Source: Myxococcaceae bacterium (GTDB taxonomy: Bacteria > Myxococcota > Myxococcia > Myxococcales > Myxococcaceae). From it: a DNA stretch of 36,203 nt. The stretch lies in NCBI GenBank assembly GCA_019694575.1, contig JAIBBR010000043.1, positions 1 to 36,203 on the forward strand, given 5' to 3'. The position numbers and the translations under genes were made by a program. The notes beneath the pieces were generated by a model. The model was not told the DNA's origin and searched no databases. It saw only the letters and a program-made list of their open reading frames with translations. This document shows, in pieces, positions 1-7,845 of the stretch. The number at the start of each line of letters is the position of its first letter. Position 1 is the stretch's first letter.

Positions 1-9
1 CGTACAAAC

Positions 10-1404
10 TTAAGGAGGCGCCAACAACCGTACTGCCTGCTCTCTCACCTCTCCTCCCTCCGTGGGCTCGAACCGCAGCACCAACTGCGCCCCTTGCCCC
101 CAATCTTTTCTCGCGAACACCACCCCCACGGGAACCGTGGCCAACGACATCGGCGCGATGATCACCGGCTCGGTCGTCACCCGAACGTCGGCGCGAATCG
201 AGGTCTGGGAGCGCACCCGCAACACCAGTGTCTGCGCTGTCTTGTTCGCCAGGTGAACTTGCAGCTGATTGACGACGCTGTCTCCGCTCAACAAATAGGG
301 CAGGCCCGCGGGGCGCACGATGTTCGCTTCGTACGCACTTCGCTGCCACAAGCTGGCCGCCAATGTGGTGGTTGCCGTAAAAAACAACAGACCATAGATG
401 ACCAGCCGTGGCCGCAACACTTTGCGAGGAGCTCCGTCGAGCTCGCGCAACGAGGCATAACGAATCAACCCTTGAGGCTTGCCGATCTTGTCCATCACCT
501 CGTCGCAGGCGTCGATGCATTGCGCGCAAGCCAAACATTCCATTTGTAAGCCATTGCGAATGTCGATCGCCGTCGGGCAGGCATAAACGCATTTCTTGCA
601 GTCAACACAGTCGCCCGTCTGTGCAGCTGCCGCTGCCTGCTTGCGCAGCGGCCCGCGCGGTTCACCCCGCTTCGCATCGTACGCAATCAGCACCGAGTCG
701 CGATCGTGCATCACCGACTGCATGCGGCCATATGGGCAAAGCACCACGCAGAACTGCTCTCGAAACCAACCGAAGTTGAAATAAAAAAGCGCCGACAGCG
801 CCATCGCCCACGCGAAGGGCACAGGGTGTGCCGTCGGACCTTCGAGCACCATGCCGCGCAACTGCGCTGCCGAGAGGAACAGCGCCAGGCTCACGTGGGC
901 GATGCCGATGGAGATCGCCACGTACAACACATGCTTCACCGCTTTGCGCCCTGCTCTGCCAGGCGTGAGCGGCTCGTTCTGCGCCCGAAGCCTGCGTTCA
1001 CGGGACCCTTCGAGCAACCGTTCAATCGGCCGGTACAACGCTTCGAGAAACACTGTCTGCGGGCAGGCCCAGCCGCACCACACCCGCCCTCTCCATGCGG
1101 TGACGAAGAGCAGCCCAAAAGTAAACGACAACATCGCCGGCACCACGAGCCAAAAGTCTTGCGCGTTGAAGGTGCGGCCAAACAAATAAAAATGCCGGGC
1201 CGCGACGTCCAAATGAATCGCCGGGTGCTCGGCCACCGACAGCAGCGGCGCGGCGACATAAAATGCAATCAGCAGCACAAAAACGATGCGGCGAGCGCGA
1301 ATAAAACGCCCGCGCACGTCGGCCGGGTGAATGGCCAGGCGCGAACCGTCGGCGCGAATCGAAGAAAGCTGCGCAGCAGGCGCGTTCGATCTCGTAGCGT
1401 CCAT
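10..1404 (-). CDS. ccoG: CcoG (FixG/RdxA) cbb3 oxidase accessory iron-sulfur protein
   Basis: Membrane ferredoxin-like protein of 464 residues that assists cbb3 oxidase assembly; in studied family members it acts in copper handling (family knowledge). Membrane segments are visible near residues 40-55, 85-103, 158-180 and 198-212. Two four-cysteine clusters follow, C266/C269/C272/C276 and C290/C293/C296/C300, the usual layout for two 4Fe-4S centres. Extra cysteine motifs CGWACP (from residue 110) and CVVLCP (from residue 219) sit at membrane-segment edges, as in other CcoG proteins. The C-terminal ~110 residues form the Ig-like FixG domain. The ATG lies 6 bases after the ccoP stop, so it is probably co-transcribed as the last visible gene of the cco operon. 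Length is normal for the family. No ccoH follows inside the window, because the stop is only 9 bases from the edge. Confidence 0.95.
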   Translation of the reverse strand: MDATRSNAPAAQLSSIRADGSRLAIHPADVRGRFIRARRIVFVLLIAFYVAAPLLSVAEHPAIHLDVAARHFYLFGRTFNAQDFWLVVPAMLSFTFGLLFVTAWRGRVWCGWACPQTVFLEALYRPIERLLEGSRERRLRAQNEPLTPGRAGRKAVKHVLYVAISIGIAHVSLALFLSAAQLRGMVLEGPTAHPVPFAWAMALSALFYFNFGWFREQFCVVLCPYGRMQSVMHDRDSVLIAYDAKRGEPRGPLRKQAAAAAQTGDCVDCKKCVYACPTAIDIRNGLQMECLACAQCIDACDEVMDKIGKPQGLIRYASLRELDGAPRKVLRPRLVIYGLLFFTATTTLAASLWQRSAYEANIVRPAGLPYLLSGDSVVNQLQVHLANKTAQTLVLRVRSQTSIRADVRVTTEPVIIAPMSLATVPVGVVFARKDWGQGAQLVLRFEPTEGGEVREQAVRLLAPP

Positions 1405-1410
1405 AGGCGG

Positions 1411-1959
1411 TTACGGCAACTGCTCGCCTTGCGGAGCCTTACCGGCCACGTTCTGCCCCCTGATGGTCATCAAGTAGGCCACCACTGCCCGCACTTTCTT
1501 TTCGCCCAACGCCGGCCCCCAACTGGGCATGCCCTTGTCGACGTAGCCCGACGATACGCCGCGATAAAGCTCGGTGGGCTTATTGCCGTGCAACCAGTAG
1601 CCGTCGGTCAAATTGGGGCCGACCAAGCCTTCTCCCTTTTGGCCATGGCAGGTGGCGCAGACCGTCGAGAAAACTTGTTTGCCTTCTGCGCGCACCTCGG
1701 TGTCGTCTACGAGAGCAAGCAGCACGCTGTCGGTCGCCACCGGAGCGTTTCGCTGCGCTTCTGCCCACGCGGCGGCTTCGGCTTCGTACACTTGGCCCGG
1801 CAGGGGCAACAGCTTCGCCGAGTGGTACACAAACCAATAGCCTGCTGCGAAAACAATGCTGCCAAACAGAATCGTCAGCCACCAGTTGGGCAGGTAGTTG
1901 TCTTGCTCTTCGATGCCGTCGTACACGTGGTGCACGGGCGAGTTGGGCTCGGTCTTCAT
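1411..1959 (-). CDS. ccoP: CcoP-like subunit III of cbb3 oxidase, single haem c
   Basis: Membrane-anchored cytochrome c of 182 residues that should pass electrons to the catalytic cbb3 subunit. The N-terminus has the typical CcoP start (HHVYDGIEEQDNYLPNWW, residues 10-27), followed by one membrane segment (about 27-46). A single cytochrome c domain follows, with C101-A-T-C104-H105 and a probable axial Met144 in GMPSWG. Most proteobacterial CcoP proteins have about 300 residues and two CXXCH sites, so this one lacks a haem domain. Its ATG overlaps the ccoQ stop by 4 bases (ATGA), implying translational coupling. The odd point is the monohaem form; the ends look intact, so I read it as a natural short version rather than a truncation. 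Confidence 0.9.
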   Translation of the reverse strand: MKTEPNSPVHHVYDGIEEQDNYLPNWWLTILFGSIVFAAGYWFVYHSAKLLPLPGQVYEAEAAAWAEAQRNAPVATDSVLLALVDDTEVRAEGKQVFSTVCATCHGQKGEGLVGPNLTDGYWLHGNKPTELYRGVSSGYVDKGMPSWGPALGEKKVRAVVAYLMTIRGQNVAGKAPQGEQLP

Positions 1960-2150
1960 GGAGTCTCCGAAGGTTGGGTAGACAAGGGGGCAGCGTCATC
2001 TTGCAGAGGGAGCGCAGCTTCGGCCTGCCACGCCGCCGATCGCCGCCACAGCACCCGGGCCAGGGCGCAGAAAAACAGCAAGCCGCAAATCAGCATCGCC
2101 GCCAACGCCCAGTCGGTGTACGGCATGCCCTGGTAAAAGGCCTGTTTCAT
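1956..2150 (-). CDS. ccoQ: CcoQ-like small subunit of cbb3 oxidase
   Basis: A 64-residue protein with one membrane helix (about residues 14-34, TDWALAAMLICGLLFFCALA) and a short hydrophilic tail. Small single-helix proteins between ccoO and ccoP are called CcoQ and stabilise the complex (family knowledge). The assignment rests on size, topology and exact position, since the family is weakly conserved. The ATG at 2150 overlaps the ccoNO stop by 4 bases and its own stop overlaps the ccoP start by 4 bases, so it is embedded in a coupled operon. Confidence 0.8.
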   Translation of the reverse strand: MKQAFYQGMPYTDWALAAMLICGLLFFCALARVLWRRSAAWQAEAALPLQDDAAPLSTQPSETP

Positions 2151-4483
2151 GGCTGGGCTTCTCCTGCTGGTACCGGGCCCGCGACCTTGGTTTTGCTACC
2201 GTCAAACGGTACTCCCTGGGCGCGCCCTAACCGCTGCAGGTAAGAAATCAGCGCGACCATTTCAGAATCAGGTGCCAGCGAGATGCTCTGCCCGGCCAAA
2301 TCAGTGACGACTGCTTCAGCCTGTGCGCGCTGTACCTGTTCGGCCGTGTCGATGTCTCCGTTGCTGTAGGGCACTCCCAACTTCTGCATCACCATGAGCT
2401 TGGGGCGGGCGCTGTCTTTGGGCAGCTTGCTCTCTTTAAGCCACGCGAAAGACGGCATGTTCGACCCGGGGCTGGTGGCTCGCGGGTCAACCAAGTGTGT
2501 GTAGTGCCACGCATTGGGGTAACGGCCGCCAACCCGGTGCAAGTCAGGCCCGGTTCGCTTGCTGCCCCACTGAAACGGAAAGTCGTAGATGAACTCTTCA
2601 GCGCGTGACACCGCACCGTACCGGCGGGTTTCGGCTGTCAACGGCCGCACCATTTGCGAGTGGCACGTGTAGCAGCCTTCGCGCACGTAGATGTCGCGGC
2701 CTTGCAGCTCGAGCGGCGTGTACGGTGTCTGCGCCACCCCCGCGTGCGGCACCGCTTGCTTGACGAGCAACGTCGGCAACAGCTCGGCCAAGCCTCCCAC
2801 CAACACCGCGATCAGGGTCAGCACCGTGAAAGCGAACGGGCGCTGCTCGATGATCGCGAACCACGACGGTTTGCCGCCACGCTTGTCGGCCCTCGAGAGC
2901 AGATAAGCGGCTTCACCCAGCACGAAGAGCGCGATCATCAACACCACCGCCACTGCTGCGCTCGCGAAGGCGATCGCCAGCAAAACGGCCAGCGCCACCA
3001 GCGAGAACCACAAAGGGCGGCCTTTGAGCACGTCCCACGCGGTGAAAGTGCCTGCCGCTTTAGCTTCGATGATCACTTCGGCTTCACCGTTGACGGCCTT
3101 GCCGCTGGCCGCTGTCTTCCGCAAGTTCCACACCATGAGGCCGAAACCCACCAGGTACATGCCGCCACCCAGCGCTCGGGCGATGTACATTGGCCGAATG
3201 GCCAGCAGCGTCTCGACAAAGCTGGGGTACTGCAGTGTGCCGTCAGGGTTGGTCGCGAGCAGCATCAACCCCTGGTTGATGCCCGAAGCCCACATGGCCA
3301 CCATGTAAGTGACGATGCCTAGCGTCGCGAGCCAGAAGTGCGCGTCGGCCGCCTTGGTCGAATGCAGCTTGGTACCGTAGAGCCGGGGCACCAGCCAATA
3401 AAACATGCCGGCCGCCATCAAGCCGTTCCACCCCAGGGCGCCGCCGTGAACGTGCCCGATGATCCAGTCGGTGTAATGCGCGAGCGCGCTGACCGACTTG
3501 ATCGACAGCAGCGGGCCTTCGAAGGTGGCCATGCCGTAAAAAGTCACTCCCGCGACGAAGAACTTGAGCACCGGGTCTTCGCGAACCTTGTTCCACGCGC
3601 CGCGCAACGTGAGCAAACCGTTGAGCATGCCGCCCCACGAAGGCGCCCACAGCATTAGACTGAACACCATGCCCACTGACTGCGCCCAGTCAGGCAACGC
3701 GGTGTAGAGCAGGTGGTGGGGCCCGGCCCAGATGTACATGAACACCAACGCCCAGAAATGCACGATCGACAGGCGATACGAGTACACCGGCCGCCCCGCC
3801 GCTTTCGGCAAGAAGTAGTACATGATGCCCAAAATGGGCGTGGTGAGAAAAAATGCCACCGCGTTGTGGCCGTACCACCACTGCACCAAGGCATCTTGCA
3901 CGCCTGAATAAGCCGAGTAGCTTTTGGTGAACGACAGCGGCAGCGCCATGCTGTTGACGATGTGCAGCACAGCGACGGTGACGATGGTGGCAATGTAAAA
4001 CCAGATCGCGACGTACAGGTTCTTCTCGTTGCGTTTGGCCAAGGTCCAAAAGAAATTGATCGCGAAGATCACCCACACGGCGGCAATGGCGAGGTCGATG
4101 GGCCATTCGAGCTCGGCATATTCTTTCGACGTGGTGTACCCCAGCGGCAAACTGATCGCCGCGGCCACGATGATCGCCTGCCAACCCCAAAAGTGAATCT
4201 TCGACAACAGGTCTGAGGCCATGCGGGCCTTCACCAGCCGCTGCGTCGAGTAATAAACGCCGGCGAACATCATGTTGCCGACGAAGGCAAAAATGACGGC
4301 ATTGGTGTGCAACGGCCGCAACCGTGAAAACGACAGGTAAGGCACTTCGAAGTTGAGCTGCCACCACACCAATTGGCAAGCGATGAGCAAGCCAACCGCC
4401 ATGCCCACGACGCCAAAGACGATCGAGGCGGCAATGAACGCCCGGGTTGTCGAGTCGTCATATTCAATACGCTGCGTACGCAT
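2147..4483 (-). CDS. ccoNO: CcoNO: fused cbb3 oxidase subunits I and II
   Basis: Catalytic core of the high-affinity terminal oxidase that reduces O2 to water at low oxygen, here one 778-residue chain. Residues 1 to about 480 are the CcoN haem-copper subunit, with candidate haem/CuB ligands H59 (RPLHTN), H206 (WYGHN), H256/H257 (GPHH) and H344/H346 (GHVHGG). Two extra hydrophobic stretches (about 491-530) link to a CcoO part that begins with its membrane anchor (about 550-574) and carries a haem c site C604-Y-T-C607-H608 followed by SQMVRP. CcoN and CcoO are normally separate genes; fused forms are known in some phyla. The ATG has an AAGGA ribosome site 6 bases upstream. Upstream lie ccoI and ccoS; the stop overlaps ccoQ. 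Confidence 0.96.
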   Translation of the reverse strand: MRTQRIEYDDSTTRAFIAASIVFGVVGMAVGLLIACQLVWWQLNFEVPYLSFSRLRPLHTNAVIFAFVGNMMFAGVYYSTQRLVKARMASDLLSKIHFWGWQAIIVAAAISLPLGYTTSKEYAELEWPIDLAIAAVWVIFAINFFWTLAKRNEKNLYVAIWFYIATIVTVAVLHIVNSMALPLSFTKSYSAYSGVQDALVQWWYGHNAVAFFLTTPILGIMYYFLPKAAGRPVYSYRLSIVHFWALVFMYIWAGPHHLLYTALPDWAQSVGMVFSLMLWAPSWGGMLNGLLTLRGAWNKVREDPVLKFFVAGVTFYGMATFEGPLLSIKSVSALAHYTDWIIGHVHGGALGWNGLMAAGMFYWLVPRLYGTKLHSTKAADAHFWLATLGIVTYMVAMWASGINQGLMLLATNPDGTLQYPSFVETLLAIRPMYIARALGGGMYLVGFGLMVWNLRKTAASGKAVNGEAEVIIEAKAAGTFTAWDVLKGRPLWFSLVALAVLLAIAFASAAVAVVLMIALFVLGEAAYLLSRADKRGGKPSWFAIIEQRPFAFTVLTLIAVLVGGLAELLPTLLVKQAVPHAGVAQTPYTPLELQGRDIYVREGCYTCHSQMVRPLTAETRRYGAVSRAEEFIYDFPFQWGSKRTGPDLHRVGGRYPNAWHYTHLVDPRATSPGSNMPSFAWLKESKLPKDSARPKLMVMQKLGVPYSNGDIDTAEQVQRAQAEAVVTDLAGQSISLAPDSEMVALISYLQRLGRAQGVPFDGSKTKVAGPVPAGEAQP

Positions 4484-4501
4484 TCGGGTTCCTTCTTGGG
4501 G

Positions 4502-4684
4502 TTAGGGTGTTTTCACCCGCCGCACCGCCTCGGAGCGTGGCGCGGGAGTGTCGTCTTCGAGGGGTATCAGCGAGAGCCGGTCGGCGTGCTCGTGGTCTTT
4601 TTGCCGAACGCTGTAGATGAAGAGCACCACTCCGCCTGTCACCAGCAGCAAGCTGACGAAAACCTGCAGCACGATGATGCTCAC
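4502..4684 (-). CDS. ccoS: CcoS-type cbb3 oxidase assembly protein
   Basis: A 60-residue protein with one N-terminal membrane helix (about residues 3-25) and a charged tail, matching the CcoS family, which is needed to insert cofactors into CcoN (family knowledge). It starts with GTG at 4684 in a GTGA overlap with the stop of ccoI, so its translation is probably coupled to the copper pump. The stop lies 18 bases before the ccoNO start. The tail beyond residue 30 is longer and more variable than the helix part, as usual in CcoS. Confidence 0.85.
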   Translation of the reverse strand: MSIIVLQVFVSLLLVTGGVVLFIYSVRQKDHEHADRLSLIPLEDDTPAPRSEAVRRVKTP

Positions 4685-7092
4685 GGCGTCACCTCGGCCA
4701 GCTGCATGGAGGAGCGGCGCAATGCTTGCGGTTGGCGATCGATGCTCGAGAGCGTCATCAGCACCAAGGTGATCGAACTGAGCGGCATGGCCACCGCGGC
4801 GCGCAGCGGCGAAAGCAACCCGGCCAGGCCAAGCATGATTACCAGTGTGTTGTAAGAAACAGAGGCAGCCACCAGTCGGCGCACCGCCCGCCGTAGCGCG
4901 CTTGACTGTTCAATCGCTGCTTCAAGCCCCCAAAGCCCAGCGCCCAACAAGAAGAAGTCGGCCTTGCCTGGCATCACCGGGCGATCGACCGCCGGCGTGC
5001 CCGCGCAAAACGCCGCTTGAAAGGCGAGCGCGTCATTGACGCCGTCTCCCAAGTACAGCGTATCGGCGCGATCGAGCGCTCGTACCTGCGCCGCTTTGGC
5101 TTCGGGCGACAGGGCTCCCTGTGCATGCGTGGGGGCAACGCTCAGCCGCGCCGCCACCTCGCTGACCGCTTCAGAACGATCGCCCGAGAGCAGGTGAATG
5201 TCGAAACCTTGGGCTTGCAGCCGGCCGAGCACAGCGGGGGCTTCAGCCCGCATCACTTCGCGCATGGCGAATGCCGCCAACAGCCGCCCATCGCAAGTCA
5301 GCACGGGCCCTCGCGCGTCGGCAGGCGGCGTCTCTGACACCGCCCAGGCCCATTTGCCCAGCCGATAGCGACGACCGCGCACTGTTGCTTCGAGCCCTTT
5401 GCCCGCGTGCTCTTCGCAAGACAACGATGCGTCAAACACCGCTCCCGCCTTCTCGAGCGCTCGTGCCAAGCACACGCTCTGAGGGTGGCTGGAACGCGCG
5501 GCGAGGTTGTACGCCACGTCGCGTACTTCAGACGAAAGGCTGGGCAAGGCCGCGGCATCGACGAGCTCGAGAGAACCCAACGTCAAGGTGCCTGTCTTGT
5601 CGAAGATCAACCGGCGAATACGCGGCAGCCGATCGAGCAGATCATCGCGGCGTGCGTAGAAACCTGCCTTGCGCAGCCGCGCATGGGTGAGCTGGTAGGC
5701 AAGCGGCACGGCAATGCCGATGGCACACGGGCAGGTCACCACCAAAAGACCCACCGCCACGTTGATGGCACGGTCGACGCCATGCGGTAACCAGATCGCA
5801 AAGCCGAGCGCAGCCACAGCGAGCACGCCAGCGACCCACCCTTTCGCCAGCACCGTGAAAAAATGCAGGTGTGGCTGCCGCCCGTCTTCGGCGGGTGCCA
5901 CTTGCCGCAGCAGCCCCACCAGCGGCGATTGGGCAAAATCGGTTTGCGCGGTGGCTTCGAAGAGCCGGCGGCCGGCATTGAAGCTGCCGGCGGGCACCGT
6001 TTCACCGAGCATGCTCTGCCGCGGCGCCGCTTCACCGGTCACCCAGTCGGTCGAAATATGTGCCTTGGCTGTGTCGAGCGTGGCGTCGACCGGCACCACG
6101 TCGCCCGGAGCGATCAACAGGCGATCACCGCGACGAATGCGCGCCGCGGGCACCACTTCAAGCTGCTGGCCCAAATGGCGGCGGGTGAGCAGGCCTTCTG
6201 CTCCGTCGTCTTCGAGCAAGCGGTTGCGGTTGCGCGTCAAAACCCGGCTGGTGAGAAAGCGCCCCGTCAACATCAAGGTGATGAAGACGTTGAGCGTGTC
6301 GAGATAGGCCTCGTCGCCCCGCCCCTGCGCCGCCTGCGCCAACGACATCGCGTAGACGAGCACGATGCCCAGGGCGATCGGCAAATCGAGGTGAAGCACC
6401 CCCGACTTCAGACTCGACAGGGCTGACTTGAAAAACGGCCAACCTCCCACCAGCACCACCACCGTCGAGAGCGCCAAATTCAAGCCGCCGAAGAGGTGAA
6501 AGAGCTCGGGTTCAGTGGGGCCCAAGCCAAAGTAAAAAGAAGCTGAAAAAAGCATCACGTTCATCGTCAAGGCGACGCAAATACCCAAGCGCCAGGTCAA
6601 CCCGTCGCTGCCAGGCTGCGACACTTTTCGGCTCGGCCCGAACTGATAGCCAAAGGCTTCTACCGCTTCGAGGTAACTCACCACGTCGAAGCCGCCGCGC
6701 TTCCAGTACAGCGTCACTTTGCCGAGCGCGGCGTTGACAGTGATACGCGTGCCACCACGGCGGCGGTAAAGCTCTTCAAAGAGCCAGACGCACGCGGCGC
6801 AGTGCACTCCCTGCACATCGAGCTCGAGCGCGCACACGTCAGAGGGTGACTGAAGCGCCTTGTCGAGCAATGGCTCGAGCCAGGCGTGACTGCGCGGCGT
6901 CGCCGGTATGCTCGCGGGGGCGACCCGATCACCCGCAAGCAAGTAGTAGCGATCGAGCCCCTGCTCGTTGAGAAGCGCGAAGACTGTCTCGCAACCTGCG
7001 CAGCAGAAGAAGCGCGCAAATTCTGCGCCGACGGGTACGTCAGACTGGCAATGAAGACATTTTTGCGCGTCGGCGGTCGAAGGGTGACCCAT
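4681..7092 (-). CDS. ccoI: CcoI (FixI) copper-transporting P-type ATPase
   Basis: P1B-type ATPase of 803 residues that exports copper to supply the cbb3 oxidase active site. The N-terminus has a cysteine-rich region (C12-L-H-C15, then C30/C31/C34) typical of the CcoI/FixI group, then a heavy-metal domain with G-V-H-C98-A-A-C101. Eight predicted helices include the CPC metal site (454-456). The soluble domain shows TGEA (352-355), the phosphorylated Asp in DKTGTLT (498-504), an SHP motif and GDGVND near residue 698, so all catalytic motifs are intact. It is the first gene of the cco operon and its stop overlaps ccoS. The ATG at 7092 has only a weak ribosome site. A 24-base dyad lies upstream, between this gene and the divergent TauE/SafE-like gene. 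Confidence 0.95.
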   Translation of the reverse strand: MGHPSTADAQKCLHCQSDVPVGAEFARFFCCAGCETVFALLNEQGLDRYYLLAGDRVAPASIPATPRSHAWLEPLLDKALQSPSDVCALELDVQGVHCAACVWLFEELYRRRGGTRITVNAALGKVTLYWKRGGFDVVSYLEAVEAFGYQFGPSRKVSQPGSDGLTWRLGICVALTMNVMLFSASFYFGLGPTEPELFHLFGGLNLALSTVVVLVGGWPFFKSALSSLKSGVLHLDLPIALGIVLVYAMSLAQAAQGRGDEAYLDTLNVFITLMLTGRFLTSRVLTRNRNRLLEDDGAEGLLTRRHLGQQLEVVPAARIRRGDRLLIAPGDVVPVDATLDTAKAHISTDWVTGEAAPRQSMLGETVPAGSFNAGRRLFEATAQTDFAQSPLVGLLRQVAPAEDGRQPHLHFFTVLAKGWVAGVLAVAALGFAIWLPHGVDRAINVAVGLLVVTCPCAIGIAVPLAYQLTHARLRKAGFYARRDDLLDRLPRIRRLIFDKTGTLTLGSLELVDAAALPSLSSEVRDVAYNLAARSSHPQSVCLARALEKAGAVFDASLSCEEHAGKGLEATVRGRRYRLGKWAWAVSETPPADARGPVLTCDGRLLAAFAMREVMRAEAPAVLGRLQAQGFDIHLLSGDRSEAVSEVAARLSVAPTHAQGALSPEAKAAQVRALDRADTLYLGDGVNDALAFQAAFCAGTPAVDRPVMPGKADFFLLGAGLWGLEAAIEQSSALRRAVRRLVAASVSYNTLVIMLGLAGLLSPLRAAVAMPLSSITLVLMTLSSIDRQPQALRRSSMQLAEVTP

Positions 7093-7100
7093 CGAGCCGC

Positions 7101-7135
7101 GACAATGCGAACGGCATGCCTATCGCATGAATGTC
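7101..7135. promoter_or_regulatory. Dyad symmetry between ccoI and the TauE/SafE-like gene
   Basis: Inverted repeat centred at 7116.5: ATGCGA (7105-7110) pairs with TCGCAT (7123-7128) and encloses the 8-base palindrome GGCATGCC (7113-7120). All share one centre, with mismatches only at the ac/ta positions, so 20 of 24 bases are symmetric. GACA (7101-7104) can also pair with TGTC (7132-7135) across a 3-base bulge. It lies in the short divergent spacer, so it could be an operator for both genes or an RNA hairpin. The bound factor is unknown; it does not match the FNR box TTGAT-N4-ATCAA. Confidence 0.5.
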
Positions 7136-7168
7136 GCCCCAAACGGCAACACCCGAGGGAGCCCCAAG

Positions 7169-7843
7169 ATGGAAAGCAGTGCCACCTGGACAGTCGGCGT
7201 ATTCGCAGCACTGGCGGCAGGGGCTGCGGGCAGCCTGCACTGCTTGGCAATGTGCGGGCTGTGGGCGTGCGCGCCGTTGGCGAATGCGTCGTCTAACCGT
7301 TGGCAGATTGCCGGCAGTTGGCAGCTCGGCCGTCTGGCTGGCTACGGGTTGGTCGGCGCCGCGTGGGGCACGCTCGGAGCCGGCGTTGCCGCGCTGGTTC
7401 CACAGCTGCGCGCCGTATTTCCATGGTTGATGGTGATCGGCCTGTTGCTCACGGCGGTCGACTTAAGCCGGTGGATAAAACCGCTGCCTGCATTGAGCAG
7501 ACTCACGCGGCGCTTCACGCAGCAAGCCGCTACTTGGGTGCCACCGGTGCGCGCGCTGGCGATGGGAGCGATGACTCCGCTTTTGCCGTGCGGTTTGTTG
7601 TACGGCATGGCGCTGTCAGCGGGGGCGGCGGGCACTGCTTACGGCGGCGCAGCGGTGATGGCTGCCTTCGCGGTGGGCTCGATGCCGGCGCTGTTGCTCG
7701 CGCAGTCACAACAGCGTTGGCTGCAGGCGTTTCCACGTCTTAAACGGTACGGCCGCCCGGTGCTATTCGTGGCGACAGCCATGGTGCTCGCGTTTCGTAT
7801 TTACGCCCAGCAGGCAGCGCCTGAAGCGCCTCACTGCCACTAA
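7169..7843 (+). CDS. TauE/SafE-like (COG2836) membrane protein
   Basis: Integral membrane protein of 224 residues with about six hydrophobic segments. The signature GSLHCLAMCG (residues 21-30, with H24, C25 and C29) is typical of the COG2836 'sulfite exporter TauE/SafE' group that often sits beside cbb3 oxidase genes. A second conserved feature, MTPLLPCGLLYGM, appears in the middle. I chose the ATG at 7169 because GAGGGA lies 8 bases upstream and the hydrophobic region begins soon after; an in-frame ATG at 7127 would add 14 polar residues and overlap the dyad. The real substrate is unknown; the conserved His/Cys and the divergent ccoI suggest a role in copper or oxidase maturation (inference). 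Its stop is only 2 bases from the stop of the convergent hipA-like gene. Confidence 0.85.
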   Translation: MESSATWTVGVFAALAAGAAGSLHCLAMCGLWACAPLANASSNRWQIAGSWQLGRLAGYGLVGAAWGTLGAGVAALVPQLRAVFPWLMVIGLLLTAVDLSRWIKPLPALSRLTRRFTQQAATWVPPVRALAMGAMTPLLPCGLLYGMALSAGAAGTAYGGAAVMAAFAVGSMPALLLAQSQQRWLQAFPRLKRYGRPVLFVATAMVLAFRIYAQQAAPEAPHCH

Positions 7844-7845
7844 AG

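Noticed and set aside
706-2136. Long plus-strand open frame of 476 codons across ccoG and ccoP
   Set aside because: It is antisense to well-supported cco genes, rich in Arg, His and Gln as expected of a shadow frame, and has no family features.
7093-7168. FNR-type box for the cco operon
   Set aside because: No TTGAT-N4-ATCAA match was found; only the unrelated dyad is present.
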